64,000 nt of DNA from CAWAQA01 sp963784065 (GTDB taxonomy: Bacteria > Acidobacteriota > Vicinamibacteria > Vicinamibacterales > UBA2999). The translations under genes and the position numbers were made by a program. Position 1 is the stretch's first letter; every line of letters starts with the position of its first letter. Below the pieces are notes generated by a model that was not told the origin of the DNA, ran no database searches, and saw only the letters and a list, made by a program, of their open reading frames with translations. Shown one piece after another: positions 9,319 through 20,823 of this stretch. The stretch is taken from positions 186,001-250,000 of the forward strand of contig CAWAQA010000001.1 in NCBI GenBank assembly GCA_963784065.1, read 5' to 3'.

Positions 9319-9322
<4 letters not shown>
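8606..9322 (-). CDS. lepB: Signal peptidase I
   Basis: A 238-residue serine protease that removes Sec and Tat signal peptides. One N-terminal transmembrane segment (ICVAVILALFVRTFIV) is followed by the catalytic serine box KIPTGSMENNLL, the lysine box RDFIKRVIGLPGE and the GDNRDNSQDSRYWGF motif. The ATG overlaps the lepA stop as ATGA. Residues of about 9-25 are encoded by a 7-nt microrepeat (9261-9299), so the cytoplasmic tail is repeat-derived. No other start lies between the repeat and the membrane segment. Confidence 0.95.
9261..9299. repeat. 7-nt microrepeat inside lepB 5' end
   Basis: Successive heptamers read gttccct, gttccgt, gttccgg, tcgccgt, tcgccgt, tcgcggt. The repeat lies in coding sequence just inside the lepB start and is translated. 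There is no clear inverted partner arm. It shares the 7-nt period with the intergenic elements listed elsewhere in the window. Confidence 0.6.
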
Positions 9323-11121
<1,799 letters not shown>

Positions 11122-11138
11122 TGGGTGACGAACAAAAA

Positions 11139-11144
11139 ATTATA
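11139..11144 (-). promoter_or_regulatory. Probable -10 element of lepA operon
   Basis: TATAAT on the minus strand ends 18 nt before the lepA ATG, giving a short leader of about 10 nt. The -35 region at the expected distance is poor, so the assignment rests on the perfect -10 and its position. Confidence 0.45.
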
Positions 11145-11153
11145 CCGCGAGCC

Positions 11154-11837
11154 TCAGCCGAGCCGGCGCACGCGGGGCTGCGGGCGTCCTTCCCAAACAT
11201 ACTCGTAGTGAGCGGCCACCCGGACGTTTTGCACGAGCGCGGGCCGAAAACAGGCGAGGCAGTGGCCGCCCTCGTGGCGGACGCTGTCGAAAACAACGCC
11301 GTTGGCATCCTCGGCCAGCAGTGCCGCGCCCAGCCGTTGCGAGGCGACGTACGAGTCGCGGTCATAGACGCCCCGGAACTGCGCCGCCCGCCCGCGCAGG
11401 TCATGGAACATGCCGTTGAAGTCGGCATGGTAGAGCCGCATCTGCACCCGCGTTTCGTAACTGCCGACTTCGTCGAGCTCGCGGGTCCGGTGATGGATCG
11501 ACTCAGCAAGCGCCGTGTCCAGGGTCCGCCCCGCGTACCAGGCGCCGCGCCCGGGGCCGGAAAAGCGGCCGCCGCCCGGGCGCGGGTGACAGAACGCGGC
11601 CATCACGACCGATGCCATGGGTGTTCCCGTCACCCACTCCTCGCGGGGAACGATGTGGAGCACCCCGAGCTCCGCGCTGACGCGATCGTTGGTCCATGAC
11701 TCCAGCTCGACGATGGCGTCGAGATCGTCCGGCCGCGCGACCCGGTCGAGTATGCCGGCCGACGGGTAGCGGGTCGGAACGAGCCGGTTCGTTCCCGTCC
11801 AGCGGATGCGCGAGAGCGGCGGGCGCGCGTCGGTCAC
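11154..11837 (-). CDS. RES-domain toxin of a RES/Xre toxin-antitoxin system
   Basis: A 227-residue RES-family protein. The family takes its name from conserved Arg, Glu and Ser; candidates here are the Arg in GGGRFSGPGRGAWYAG, the Glu in TALAESIHHR and the Ser of FDSVRHEGGH. Characterised members (MbcT, ParT) use NAD or modify PRPP synthetase by ADP-ribosyl transfer. The GTG start at 11837 overlaps the antitoxin stop as GTGA, which fixes the start. The order, antitoxin first, is standard for RES-Xre modules. The reading frame is intact. Confidence 0.88.
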   Translation of the reverse strand: MTDARPPLSRIRWTGTNRLVPTRYPSAGILDRVARPDDLDAIVELESWTNDRVSAELGVLHIVPREEWVTGTPMASVVMAAFCHPRPGGGRFSGPGRGAWYAGRTLDTALAESIHHRTRELDEVGSYETRVQMRLYHADFNGMFHDLRGRAAQFRGVYDRDSYVASQRLGAALLAEDANGVVFDSVRHEGGHCLACFRPALVQNVRVAAHYEYVWEGRPQPRVRRLG

Positions 11838-12277
11838 CCGCGGCGGCCGTCGAGGAGCCGGCGCAGCTGCAGCAGCCCGTCGATACCGGCGTCCACGCCG
11901 AAGGCGAGCGGGCTGCGGCCGCCGAACAGCGGATGGCTGTTCGGCATCAGCATCCACCGGTCCGCGAAGGCCGGCTCGGGGTAGAGGATGTGGAGCGCCT
12001 TGTAGATGCCGAGGACGAGCGAGACGCGCGTGAGCGTATCGAACGACAGCACGCCGGCGTCGCCGCTCTTGTACTTGTGGAACGTTGACGGCGGCGGCCA
12101 GCCGAGGAGGCCCCGTTCATCGGTCACCCCGAGCTGCCACGCGCGGGTGATGTTGAAGAAGGCGCGAACCGCCGGCGCCGACAGCCGCCGCCGGACCGCC
12201 GGATCGCGCCGGTCGTCCGCGGCCAGGGGCGTCCACGCGGCAACGCCGGGCGCGCGCTTCTGCCGCGATCTCTGCAT
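11834..12277 (-). CDS. Xre/MbcA/ParS-type antitoxin
   Basis: A 147-residue protein. The N-terminal half is helical, with a helix-turn-helix region around LLGWPPPSTFHKYKSGD and LTRVSLVLGIYKALHIL. The C-terminal toxin-binding domain has the family signature MPNSHPLFGGRSPLAFGVD, then GLLQLRRLLDGRRG. It should neutralise the RES protein and repress its own promoter. ATG 12277 coincides with the expected transcription start of the upstream promoter, so the mRNA is predicted to be leaderless. Confidence 0.88.
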   Translation of the reverse strand: MQRSRQKRAPGVAAWTPLAADDRRDPAVRRRLSAPAVRAFFNITRAWQLGVTDERGLLGWPPPSTFHKYKSGDAGVLSFDTLTRVSLVLGIYKALHILYPEPAFADRWMLMPNSHPLFGGRSPLAFGVDAGIDGLLQLRRLLDGRRG

Positions 12278-12279
12278 GT

Positions 12280-12312
12280 GGAGATACTACTCCAGATATG
12301 GAGTCGGGTCAA
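12280..12312 (-). promoter_or_regulatory. Promoter and palindromic operator of the RES/Xre operon
   Basis: Read on the minus strand, TTGACC (12312-12307), a 17-nt spacer and TAGTAT (12289-12284) form a good sigma70 promoter. Between and over the boxes lie alternating GGAG/CTCC half-sites at 12280-12303: ctccagatatggag is a near-palindrome and ggag-atacta-ctcc a second one. Their placement suits autorepression by the antitoxin. The initiating nucleotide would fall at about 12277, the start codon. Confidence 0.6.
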
Positions 12313-12327
12313 ATCCTCCCGCCGACT

Positions 12328-14757
12328 TCAGCTCGCCTTGAAGAAGATGTGGCGGTAGCCGCCGGCAATCAGCGCCGACACGTCGGCAACGGCGCGCGCG
12401 AGCGCAAAGCCGCCGGGATGGGCGAGGTAGCGTGGCTCCCACTCGGGATGGAACTTCTCCTTGTACGCACGCAGACCCTGGAAGTGGTAGAAGGGTTCGC
12501 CGTGCGTGAACACGTAGCGTGCGACCGGACTCCAGAGCGGTCCGAGCGTTGTCGGCTCGAGCCCCGACAGCGGCGCGACGCCGAGGCTGAACTGCGCGAA
12601 CCCGTGCTCGCGTCCCCACTGCATCACATGCAGGAAGAGGCCCTCCATCGCGCATGACGGCGCACCGGCGCGGTATCGCGCGAGATCGACCGAGAGCTGC
12701 TGCCGGCCGGCGCCGCACCAGAGGTTGGCGAACGCCTCGACGCGCCCGTCACGTTCGAGCACGGCAAGCGGAAATCGCTCGAGGTACGCCGGGTCGAAGA
12801 AACCAAGCGAAAATCCTTTCTCGGCTGCGGCCTTCTGCTGCAGCCAGTCGTCGGAGATCCGGCGCAGTTCGCCGAGGCGGGTCCTGACCTCCGTGGCAGG
12901 CAGCATCCTGAAGATCAGGCGCTCTCTCTCGAGGCGGTTCATCGTCGCCCGCAACCCCTTGCGTTCGCCTCCTTCGAGCGTGAAGCGATCCAGCGGCACC
13001 AGCGCTTCCTCGCCGATCTTGACGAGGGTGAAGCCCACGTCGGCATAGTGGTGCAGGGAGCGCGGTCCGATCTCGTAGAACACCGGCACGCCGCCGTGCT
13101 CGTCCACGAGATTGAGAAACATGCGGACGAGCGCCGGCGCCGATGCGGGTGGCGCCACCGGGTCGTGCAGGGCGACCCACGTGCCGCCGTGCACGCCGTA
13201 CATCACGAACCCGCTGCGGTCGGCATTCCACAGCAGCGCCTTGTCACCGAGGAGCGCGAGGTTGGGGTAGACGCTCGGTTGCCGCGCGATGACGCGGCCG
13301 GCCTCCATCAGGTCGCTGTCGCCTGGCAGCCGCAACGCCGGCGGCGCCGGTTTCAGCAGGTAACGCACGCCGAAGGCGAGGATGGTCACGCCGGCGCCCA
13401 CGCTGGCGCGCAGGAAGCGTGGGGCATCCCCCTCGAGGGCGAACTGCCACCACAACTCGTGCGCGTAGGCGACGTGCCTGAAGGCGAAGACGCCGAGAAA
13501 GACGGAGGCGGCGACGACGCCGACGATTCCGGCAAACCACGGTCCCGAGAGCGGCACGTCGAAGAGCGCGGCCTTGCGATCGAACGTCCGCCGCGCGGCA
13601 AGCAGGCCGGCGAACAGGATGGCGAGCACGGCGGCCTCTTCGTAGTCGCCGCCCTTGAGCAGCGACACGGCGATGCCGGCGCCCAGGCCGGCGACCGACA
13701 AGTTCCACGCCGCGTCGATGCGCCGTGCCACCGCGCGCGACAGCAGCAGCAGGACCACGCCGATGACGCTGCCGAGAAAATGCGACGCTTCGAGGAGCGG
13801 GAATGGCACGAAGCCGCCGAGCCAGGAGAGGCGGGCCGCCACCGCGGGGGTCGCTCCCGAGAACAGCAGGATCGCGCCGCCGGCGAATGTGGCAACTGCA
13901 AGGATCCTCGGCGCCACCACCGCGCTGATGGCGGCGGTCCTGACGCCGAGGCGGCCGACGGCCCCGCGATGACGCCGCGCTTCGTCGACGGTGATGGCCG
14001 TCACCGCGACGGCCAACGGTACGAGGTAGTAGATGGCGCGGTACGCGATGAGCGCCGGCAGCAGAGCGGACGGCGCGAGCGATGGAGCCATGAACAGGAC
14101 CATGAGCGAGTCGAAGACGCCCGCGCCGCCGGGCAGGTGGCTCACGAGCCCGACCACTTGCGCACCGACGAAGGCGCCCCCCGCCTGGACGAACGCGGGC
14201 CGCGGCGCAGGCAGCAGCACCCACAGCACAGCGGCTGCCAACACCCAGTCGGCCGTCGAGAGCAGGAACTGGGCGAGCACGGTTGGCAGGCCGGGGACGG
14301 GAAAGGTCCATCGGCCGACGCGTACGGACGGCACCCGCAGCAGCGGGAGCGCGGCATACGCGCCGGCCAGAAGGAAAAGCGCCGCGCCGGAAACCGCCAG
14401 CCACGGGCGAGGCACTATCGCCACGAAAGCCGGCACCGGCGCGGTCGCGAGGGCGGCGCCACCAAGCACGATCGGCCCCAGCCAGAACGTGCTCGAAGAG
14501 AGGACCACCACCCTCGCGATCTGTTCCGCGGTGAGTCCCCACCGCGAGTAGTACCGATAACGCACTGCGGAGCCGACCACCGCGGCCGGGCCCACACAGT
14601 TGCTGATCGCGTAACCCAGGAACGAGACGACCCCGATGCGCCACCTCGCAACGCGCAGTCCAAGCGACCGGAACGCGAGCTGGTCGATGCACGTGAGCAG
14701 CGCGAAGTTCAACAGCGTCAGCAGCGAAGCAGCTACGATGCTGTCGAGCGCGGGCAC
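12328..14757 (-). CDS. mprF: Bifunctional lysylphosphatidylglycerol flippase/synthetase (MprF-like)
   Basis: An 809-residue protein. The N-terminal half has many transmembrane helices, with SNCVGPAAVVGSAVRYRYYSRWGL and SHLPGGAGVFDSLMV matching the flippase domain. The C-terminal DUF2156 domain has FVMYGVHGGTWVALHDPV, FYEIGPRSLHHYADVGF, KGLRATMNRLER and YKEKFHPEWEPRYLAHPGG, the aminoacyl-tRNA-dependent transferase. It adds an amino acid to phosphatidylglycerol and lowers negative surface charge. The GTG start at 14757 shares one base with the preceding stop. Relative to typical members about 60-100 N-terminal residues (first helices) seem missing. Confidence 0.88.
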   Translation of the reverse strand: MPALDSIVAASLLTLLNFALLTCIDQLAFRSLGLRVARWRIGVVSFLGYAISNCVGPAAVVGSAVRYRYYSRWGLTAEQIARVVVLSSSTFWLGPIVLGGAALATAPVPAFVAIVPRPWLAVSGAALFLLAGAYAALPLLRVPSVRVGRWTFPVPGLPTVLAQFLLSTADWVLAAAVLWVLLPAPRPAFVQAGGAFVGAQVVGLVSHLPGGAGVFDSLMVLFMAPSLAPSALLPALIAYRAIYYLVPLAVAVTAITVDEARRHRGAVGRLGVRTAAISAVVAPRILAVATFAGGAILLFSGATPAVAARLSWLGGFVPFPLLEASHFLGSVIGVVLLLLSRAVARRIDAAWNLSVAGLGAGIAVSLLKGGDYEEAAVLAILFAGLLAARRTFDRKAALFDVPLSGPWFAGIVGVVAASVFLGVFAFRHVAYAHELWWQFALEGDAPRFLRASVGAGVTILAFGVRYLLKPAPPALRLPGDSDLMEAGRVIARQPSVYPNLALLGDKALLWNADRSGFVMYGVHGGTWVALHDPVAPPASAPALVRMFLNLVDEHGGVPVFYEIGPRSLHHYADVGFTLVKIGEEALVPLDRFTLEGGERKGLRATMNRLERERLIFRMLPATEVRTRLGELRRISDDWLQQKAAAEKGFSLGFFDPAYLERFPLAVLERDGRVEAFANLWCGAGRQQLSVDLARYRAGAPSCAMEGLFLHVMQWGREHGFAQFSLGVAPLSGLEPTTLGPLWSPVARYVFTHGEPFYHFQGLRAYKEKFHPEWEPRYLAHPGGFALARAVADVSALIAGGYRHIFFKAS

Positions 14758-15158
14758 TACTTCTTGACTGGCGCCTGCGCTCTGGCGGCAGGGGATGTCC
14801 CTCCTTCGACCTGCATGGTCTGGACCATCCGCTGGCCGTTGGCTTCCGAATACCGCACCTTCACCTGGTGACCGGCGTGCGCAGTAAGATCCGCGGGTGA
14901 CAGCCGTGCGGCGCCCATCCGGATGGAGCTGTCCGAGGCCAGCGTGAGCGTTTCCGTGCCCTTCCCGGTGTTGACGACGATGCTGTTGCCCGACGCGTCG
15001 TACCGTTCAAGGGTGCCCGTGATCGAGTGTGTGGCCGCCGCGGCCGCCTTTTCTGCGCCACGACCCGCGCTCGCGGCCTGCGGGGAGGCCGCAAGCGTCG
15101 AAGCCGCTACGCATATTGCAAGAACGCCGATTCCAGAGGACCTGAGGGCGCGTGACAT
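14757..15158 (-). CDS. Small secreted OB-like protein (DUF5666-like)
   Basis: A 133-residue exported protein. The signal peptide is MSRALRSSGIGVLAICVAAS, followed by an Ala-rich linker. A small beta domain follows: HSITGTLERYDASGNSIVV, SDSSIRMGAARLSPADL, GHQVKVRYSEANGQRMVQTM. It resembles DUF5666-type OB folds; this is a family-level guess. ATG 15158 is preferred because a GAGGAAG Shine-Dalgarno lies 5-6 nt upstream. Its stop shares one base with the mprF start, so the two are co-translated. Confidence 0.6.
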   Translation of the reverse strand: MSRALRSSGIGVLAICVAASTLAASPQAASAGRGAEKAAAAATHSITGTLERYDASGNSIVVNTGKGTETLTLASDSSIRMGAARLSPADLTAHAGHQVKVRYSEANGQRMVQTMQVEGGTSPAARAQAPVKK

Positions 15159-15208
15159 GGGAACTTCCTCCACGTCCACACCTTCACCAAGAGGAGTGCC
15201 ACCCCGTG

Positions 15209-16599
15209 ATGGGCCGTCGGGCGTGGGTAATTGATTCCGTGACAGACATTTCCGGCCACGCCCTTGCCGGCTCTCCCGGCGTCACCGGGGTGCAGGAGCG
15301 CCACAGTGAGGCGGCGTGGCCGACTCTCCGCTCCGTGCGGCTGAAGCTGGTCATCGCCGGCGCCGCCTGGGTGGCCGTCATCATCGGGGTCCTCACCGCG
15401 GCCGGACTGGGCATTGCACAGCGGCGCTTCGAGGAGGACCTGCGCACCACGGCTCGGCTCACCGCCATTGCGGTCGCGGACGACCTCGAGCTGCGGGCGA
15501 CCGTCACCCCGGGCGAGATTGTCACCATCCTCCGCGAATTCCTGGACGCGGCGCCGTCCGTCCGCGATATCGCGCTCTTCACCACAGGGCCCGAAGGCAC
15601 CCGTTTCCTCCAGGGGACGTCGTCGGCTGCGCCGGCAGACAACGACCCGCTCGTCGAACGCGCCATCGCGACGATGCGGCTCGTCAGCGAAGATCGGAGC
15701 GATCAGCTCACGACCGTCGCGACGCCGGTGCTGTGGAACGGGCAGCGTCCCGGCGCAGTCCTCGTTACGGCATCGCTCGCACCCATCGTGCGACTGCGCA
15801 ACGAAGGCCGCGCCTTTGCGGCCGCCATCGTCGCCCTCGCCATCGTCGGCATCACCGCCATCATCTACCTGCTGCTCGCCGGGCTCGAGCGGCAGCAGGC
15901 TCTGATGCGCCAGGAGCTCTGGCGCGCCCGCGACCTTGCCACCATGGGGCAGACGATGGCCGACGTCGCGCACCAGATCGGCACGCCGCTCAACCTCGCA
16001 TCGGCGCACGTCCAGTTGCTGCAGCAGGAGATCGGTGACGATGCTGCGGCGCACCGGCGGCTGGACATCGTCGCGGCGCAGGTGGAGCGCGTCACGACGA
16101 CGGTGCGCGATCTGCTCGAGCGGGTGCGGCCGGGCACGACCGGGCAGCGCGTGGCGCTTGGGCCGCTGCTCGCACGGCTGACCGAGAACGGCCAGGTGCT
16201 CGGGGCGGCGCAATACGTCCGGGTCCAGCTCGACGCGCCCGATGACTTGCCGGCCGTGCTCGCCGACGAAGCGCAGCTCGAGCTGGCGCTCATGAACCTG
16301 GTGACCAATGCGCTCGATGCGATGCCCGGGGGCGGGCAGCTGGTCGTCAGCGCCGCCACGCGCGCGGAGGGCGTCGTCGTCGAGGTGCGGGATACAGGGC
16401 CGGGGATCCCGCCCGAGCTCGTCGGCCGCATCTTCGACCCGTGGATCACCACGAAGCCGCCGGGGCGAGGAACCGGGCTCGGGCTCGGGATCACGAAGGA
16501 CGTCGTGCAGCGTGCGAAGGGAACCATCACCGTCGAGCCCGGCGCGAGTGGCGGAACGGTGTTTCGCGTGACATTGCCGCCGGCGGGCGCAGGCTCGGG

Positions 16600-16603
<4 letters not shown>
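15209..16603 (+). CDS. Sensor histidine kinase
   Basis: About 464 residues. A transmembrane segment (LVIAGAAWVAVIIGVLTAAGLGI) precedes a roughly 130-residue extracytoplasmic sensor region, and a second helix (AAAIVALAIVGITAIIYLLLA) follows. The H-box is MADVAHQIGTPLNLASAH, with the phospho-His in VAHQ. The kinase core has N-box NLVTNALDAMP, G1 DTGPGIP and G2 GRGTGLGLGI. The stop overlaps the regulator start as ATGA, so the two form a two-component pair. A GTG at 15206 is an equally good start and sits better from the GAGGAG at 15191. The signal is unknown. Confidence 0.88.
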
Positions 16604-17955
<1,352 letters not shown>

Positions 17956-18000
17956 AGCCGGAAGCCACGACAGTCTCCTCCCGCCGGGCCGAAGCCCGAA

Positions 18001-19141
18001 TCACCGTTGATCGAGCGGAAGGAAACGCTGCGGATACGGCGGCCCCGTGTAATCCGCGCGCGGGCGAATCAGGCGGTTGTTCGAATACTGCTCGAGCACG
18101 TGCGCGGTCCATCCCGACATGCGGCTGACGGCAAAGATTGGCGTGTAGAGATCGACGGGGATTCCGAGGGTGTAGTACGTGGAGGCCGAGTAGAAGTCCA
18201 CGTTCGGGTTCAGCTTCTTCTCGCCTTTCACCAGCGCCTCGATGCGCTGCGACATGTCGAACCACGCCGTGCTGCCCGCACGCTTCCCGAGGTCGTGCGA
18301 CATCTGCCGCAGGTGTGTCGCGCGCGGATCTTCGGTGTGATACACCCGGTGCCCGAAGCCAGGAATCTTCACCTTGCGCGCGAGCATGCCGCGTATGACG
18401 TCGTCGATGCGTTCGCCGGTCGCGGTCTGTCCCAGGTCGAGCAGCAGCTTCATGACCTCCGCGTTGGCGCCGCCGTGCAGCGGCCCCTTCAACGCCCCGA
18501 CGGCCCCGGTGACCGCCGAGTAGATGTCGGTCAGGGTGGCCGCCGCCACGCGCGCCGCGAACGTGGACGCGTTCAGCTCATGGTCGGCGTGAAGGATGAG
18601 TGCCACGTCGAAGGCCTTGATGGCCATCGAGTTCGGACGCTCCCCGGTCAGCATGTACAGGAAGTTCGCCGCGTGTCCCATGCACCGGATCGGGCGCAAT
18701 CGGCCCGCCGCCGGCCTTCAGCCGGCCCCAGGTCGCGACGATGGTCGCCGTCTGCGCGACGAGACGTACCGCCTTGCGGGCGTTGGCCTGTGGTGACGGG
18801 TCATCGGCCTCGGCATCGTAATGGCCCAGCGCCGAGACGAGCGTGCGGAGCGCGTCCATGCCGTCAACCGGCGGCAGCGACCGCATCAGGCGGATGATCG
18901 CCTCGGGGAGCGGCCGCGCCGCGGCCAGTTGCGACTGCAGGTCTCCAAGCTCCGCGCGGTTGGGCAGCCGGCGGTGCCAGAGCAGGTAGCAGACCTCCTC
19001 GAAGGTGGCGGCCCGAGCCAGATCGTGGATGTCGTACCCGCAATACGCCAGAACCCCTCGATCGCCATCGAGGTAACAGATCGCCGACTCGCACGCGATG
19101 ACGTCCTCGAGTCCGCCCTTGGGCTTCTCCGCGATGGCCAT
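18001..19141 (-). CDS. gltA: Citrate synthase (one frameshift)
   Basis: TCA-cycle enzyme condensing oxaloacetate and acetyl-CoA; 2-methylcitrate synthase cannot be excluded. The start is MAIAEKPKGGLEDVIACESA with LDGDRGVLAYCGYDIHDLA. After a phase change near 18680-18695 it continues with GHAANFLYMLTGERP, HADHELNASTFAARV, LHGGANAEVM and GFGHRVYHTEDPR, which hold the active-site histidines. The length after removing one base, about 379 residues, matches short dimeric bacterial citrate synthases. It is convergent with the regulator gene. Confidence 0.9.
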
Positions 19142-19150
19142 GGAGCGATC

Positions 19151-19249
19151 GTAGTCGGTCTTCGGTCTACGGTCTACGGTCACGGTTCTTCTGAGTCGCC
19201 GGCTGGCAAGGACCGGAGACCGGAAACTGGGAGACTGGAGACCGACTAC
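19151..19249. repeat. Inverted 7-nt microrepeat element between gltA and glycosyltransferase
   Basis: The terminal 11-bp arms gtagtcggtct (19151-19161) and agaccgactac (19239-19249) are perfect inverted copies. Inside the left arm heptamers repeat (cggtctt, cggtcta, cggtcta, cggtcac). The right arm has degenerate complementary heptamers (ggaccgg, agaccgg, aaactgg). The right arm contains the stop codon of the glycosyltransferase gene. Confidence 0.75.
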
Positions 19250-20742
19250 AGCTCTTCTTCCGCCACCCGCTCGAGCACGACGCCGTCGCCCGCGTACTGC
19301 TGGATGATCGAAAGCAGGCCCGTGTAGAGGAACCCGATCTGGAAGAGCACGAGGAAGGGAAGGGTGCCGTAGATGCCGTTGGCCAGCGCGTAGAAGACCG
19401 TGGCGGTGAAATACAGGCCGAGCGCCAGCTCGATCATCGGCTGCACGACGAAGCTCTGGCGGTACTTCTTGCCGATCCACTCGTCCGAGTTCGATTCGAT
19501 GTGGTACTTCGGCGTGCGGGTGAACTCGCTCGGCCTGTTGAACATCGCCTCGAACACCGCCCGGGTGTTGTTGACCGCGAGTCCGATGCCGATCGACATC
19601 AGGAACGGGAGGTACTTCGCCCGCGTGATCCAGTCCTTGTGGAGCTCGCGCTGGCAGACCATGTAGAAGTTGGCCACCGACGCCGTGGCCGCGAAGAACA
19701 GCGGCACGTCGATGAGCAGCATCTCGTACCAGCCCATGTTGTAGCGGATGACCATCGCCGGCGCCATCAGCACCGAGAGCACGCACATGAGCGGGTAGTT
19801 GAAGTTCGCCGACAGGTGAAAGAACGCTTCCGCTTTCACGTGCAGCGGCAGGTTGGAGCGCAGGATCCGCGGCAACAGCTTGCGGCAGGTCTGGATCGAA
19901 CCCTTCGCCCAGCGGTGCTGCTGCGACTTGAACGCGTTCATCTCGACCGGCACTTCCGCCGGCGCGATGAGGTCCTGGAGGAAGACGAACTTCCAGCCCT
20001 GCAGCTGCGCCCGGTAACTGAGGTCCAGATCCTCGGTGAGCGTGTCGTGCTGCCACCCGCCGGCATCGCCGATCGTCGAGCGGCGCCAGATGCCGGCGGT
20101 GCCGTTGAAGTTGAAGAACAGGCCCGCCCGGTTGCGGCCGCCGTGCTCGAGCACGAAGTGACCGTCGAGCAGGATCGACTGGATCTTCGTGAGCAGCGAG
20201 TATTCCTGGTTGATGTGCCCCCAGCGCGCCTGCACGAGGCCGACCTTCGGGTCGGAGAAGAACTGGATGGTCCGCTGCAGGAAGTCGGTGGTCGGAATGA
20301 AGTCGGCGTCGAAGATCGCGATGTACTCGCCCTTGGCGACCTTCAGGCCCGCTTCGAGCGCGCCCGCCTTGTAGCCGGTGCGATCGGTGCGGTGGATGCA
20401 GGTGATGTCGATGCCCTGGGCCGCATTCCGCCGGACGGCGCGCTCGGCCACGCTGGTCGTCTCGTCCGTTGAGTCGTCCAGGACCTGAATCTCGAGCCGG
20501 TCGCGCGGATAGTCGATCTGGCAGACGGCGTCGATGAGACGCTCCGCCACGTACATCTCGTTGTAGATGGGAAGCTGGATGGTGACGATCGGCAGCGTGT
20601 CGAGCGTCCCTGCGGGGACCGGCTGCCGATCCTTGTTCTTCATGTACAGGTAGACCAGGTAATACCGGTGCCACCCGTAGACCGCCAGAATGACAAGGAC
20701 GAAAAAATACGTCGAGAGTGTAAGCGTCTCAGCCGCTGTCAT
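19246..20742 (-). CDS. Cellulose-synthase-like family 2 glycosyltransferase
   Basis: A 498-residue processive-type GT2. An N-terminal helix (LSTYFFVLVILAVYGWHRYY) precedes the catalytic domain with QLPIYNEMYVAERLID, DDSTDETT, DADF and TEDLDLSYR. The QQHRW motif typical of membrane polysaccharide synthases follows, then four or more C-terminal helices. The substrate is unknown, possibly a glucan or other surface polymer. I chose ATG 20742, which lies 35 nt after a TATAAT box; longer in-frame starts would include the promoter. Divergent from larB. The reading frame is intact. Confidence 0.88.
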   Translation of the reverse strand: MTAAETLTLSTYFFVLVILAVYGWHRYYLVYLYMKNKDRQPVPAGTLDTLPIVTIQLPIYNEMYVAERLIDAVCQIDYPRDRLEIQVLDDSTDETTSVAERAVRRNAAQGIDITCIHRTDRTGYKAGALEAGLKVAKGEYIAIFDADFIPTTDFLQRTIQFFSDPKVGLVQARWGHINQEYSLLTKIQSILLDGHFVLEHGGRNRAGLFFNFNGTAGIWRRSTIGDAGGWQHDTLTEDLDLSYRAQLQGWKFVFLQDLIAPAEVPVEMNAFKSQQHRWAKGSIQTCRKLLPRILRSNLPLHVKAEAFFHLSANFNYPLMCVLSVLMAPAMVIRYNMGWYEMLLIDVPLFFAATASVANFYMVCQRELHKDWITRAKYLPFLMSIGIGLAVNNTRAVFEAMFNRPSEFTRTPKYHIESNSDEWIGKKYRQSFVVQPMIELALGLYFTATVFYALANGIYGTLPFLVLFQIGFLYTGLLSIIQQYAGDGVVLERVAEEEL

Positions 20743-20776
20743 GCGCGAATAAAGCCCGCTATAAGCACTGTCCGTG

Positions 20777-20782
20777 ATTATA
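20777..20782 (-). promoter_or_regulatory. Probable -10 of the glycosyltransferase gene
   Basis: A perfect TATAAT on the minus strand sits in the 81-bp divergent region with larB. It predicts a start near 20770 and a leader of about 28 nt. The -35 is weak, so confidence is moderate. Confidence 0.45.
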
Positions 20783-20823
20783 CTGCCGCGTCCTTTCAAA
20801 GACCACCGAACGCCGGCGTGGAA

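Noticed and set aside
13048..14871. A 607-codon plus-strand frame opposite mprF
   Set aside because: Composition is Arg/Gln/His-rich with no fold or motif, as expected antisense to a GC-rich gene.
19151..19249. Simple intrinsic terminators for all inverted elements
   Set aside because: None is followed by a T-run, several lie inside operons, and the arms are long and internally repetitive.
18578..20674. A 698-codon frame joining glycosyltransferase and citrate synthase regions
   Set aside because: The first 500 codons are an out-of-frame shadow of the GT2 gene; only the citrate synthase part is real.
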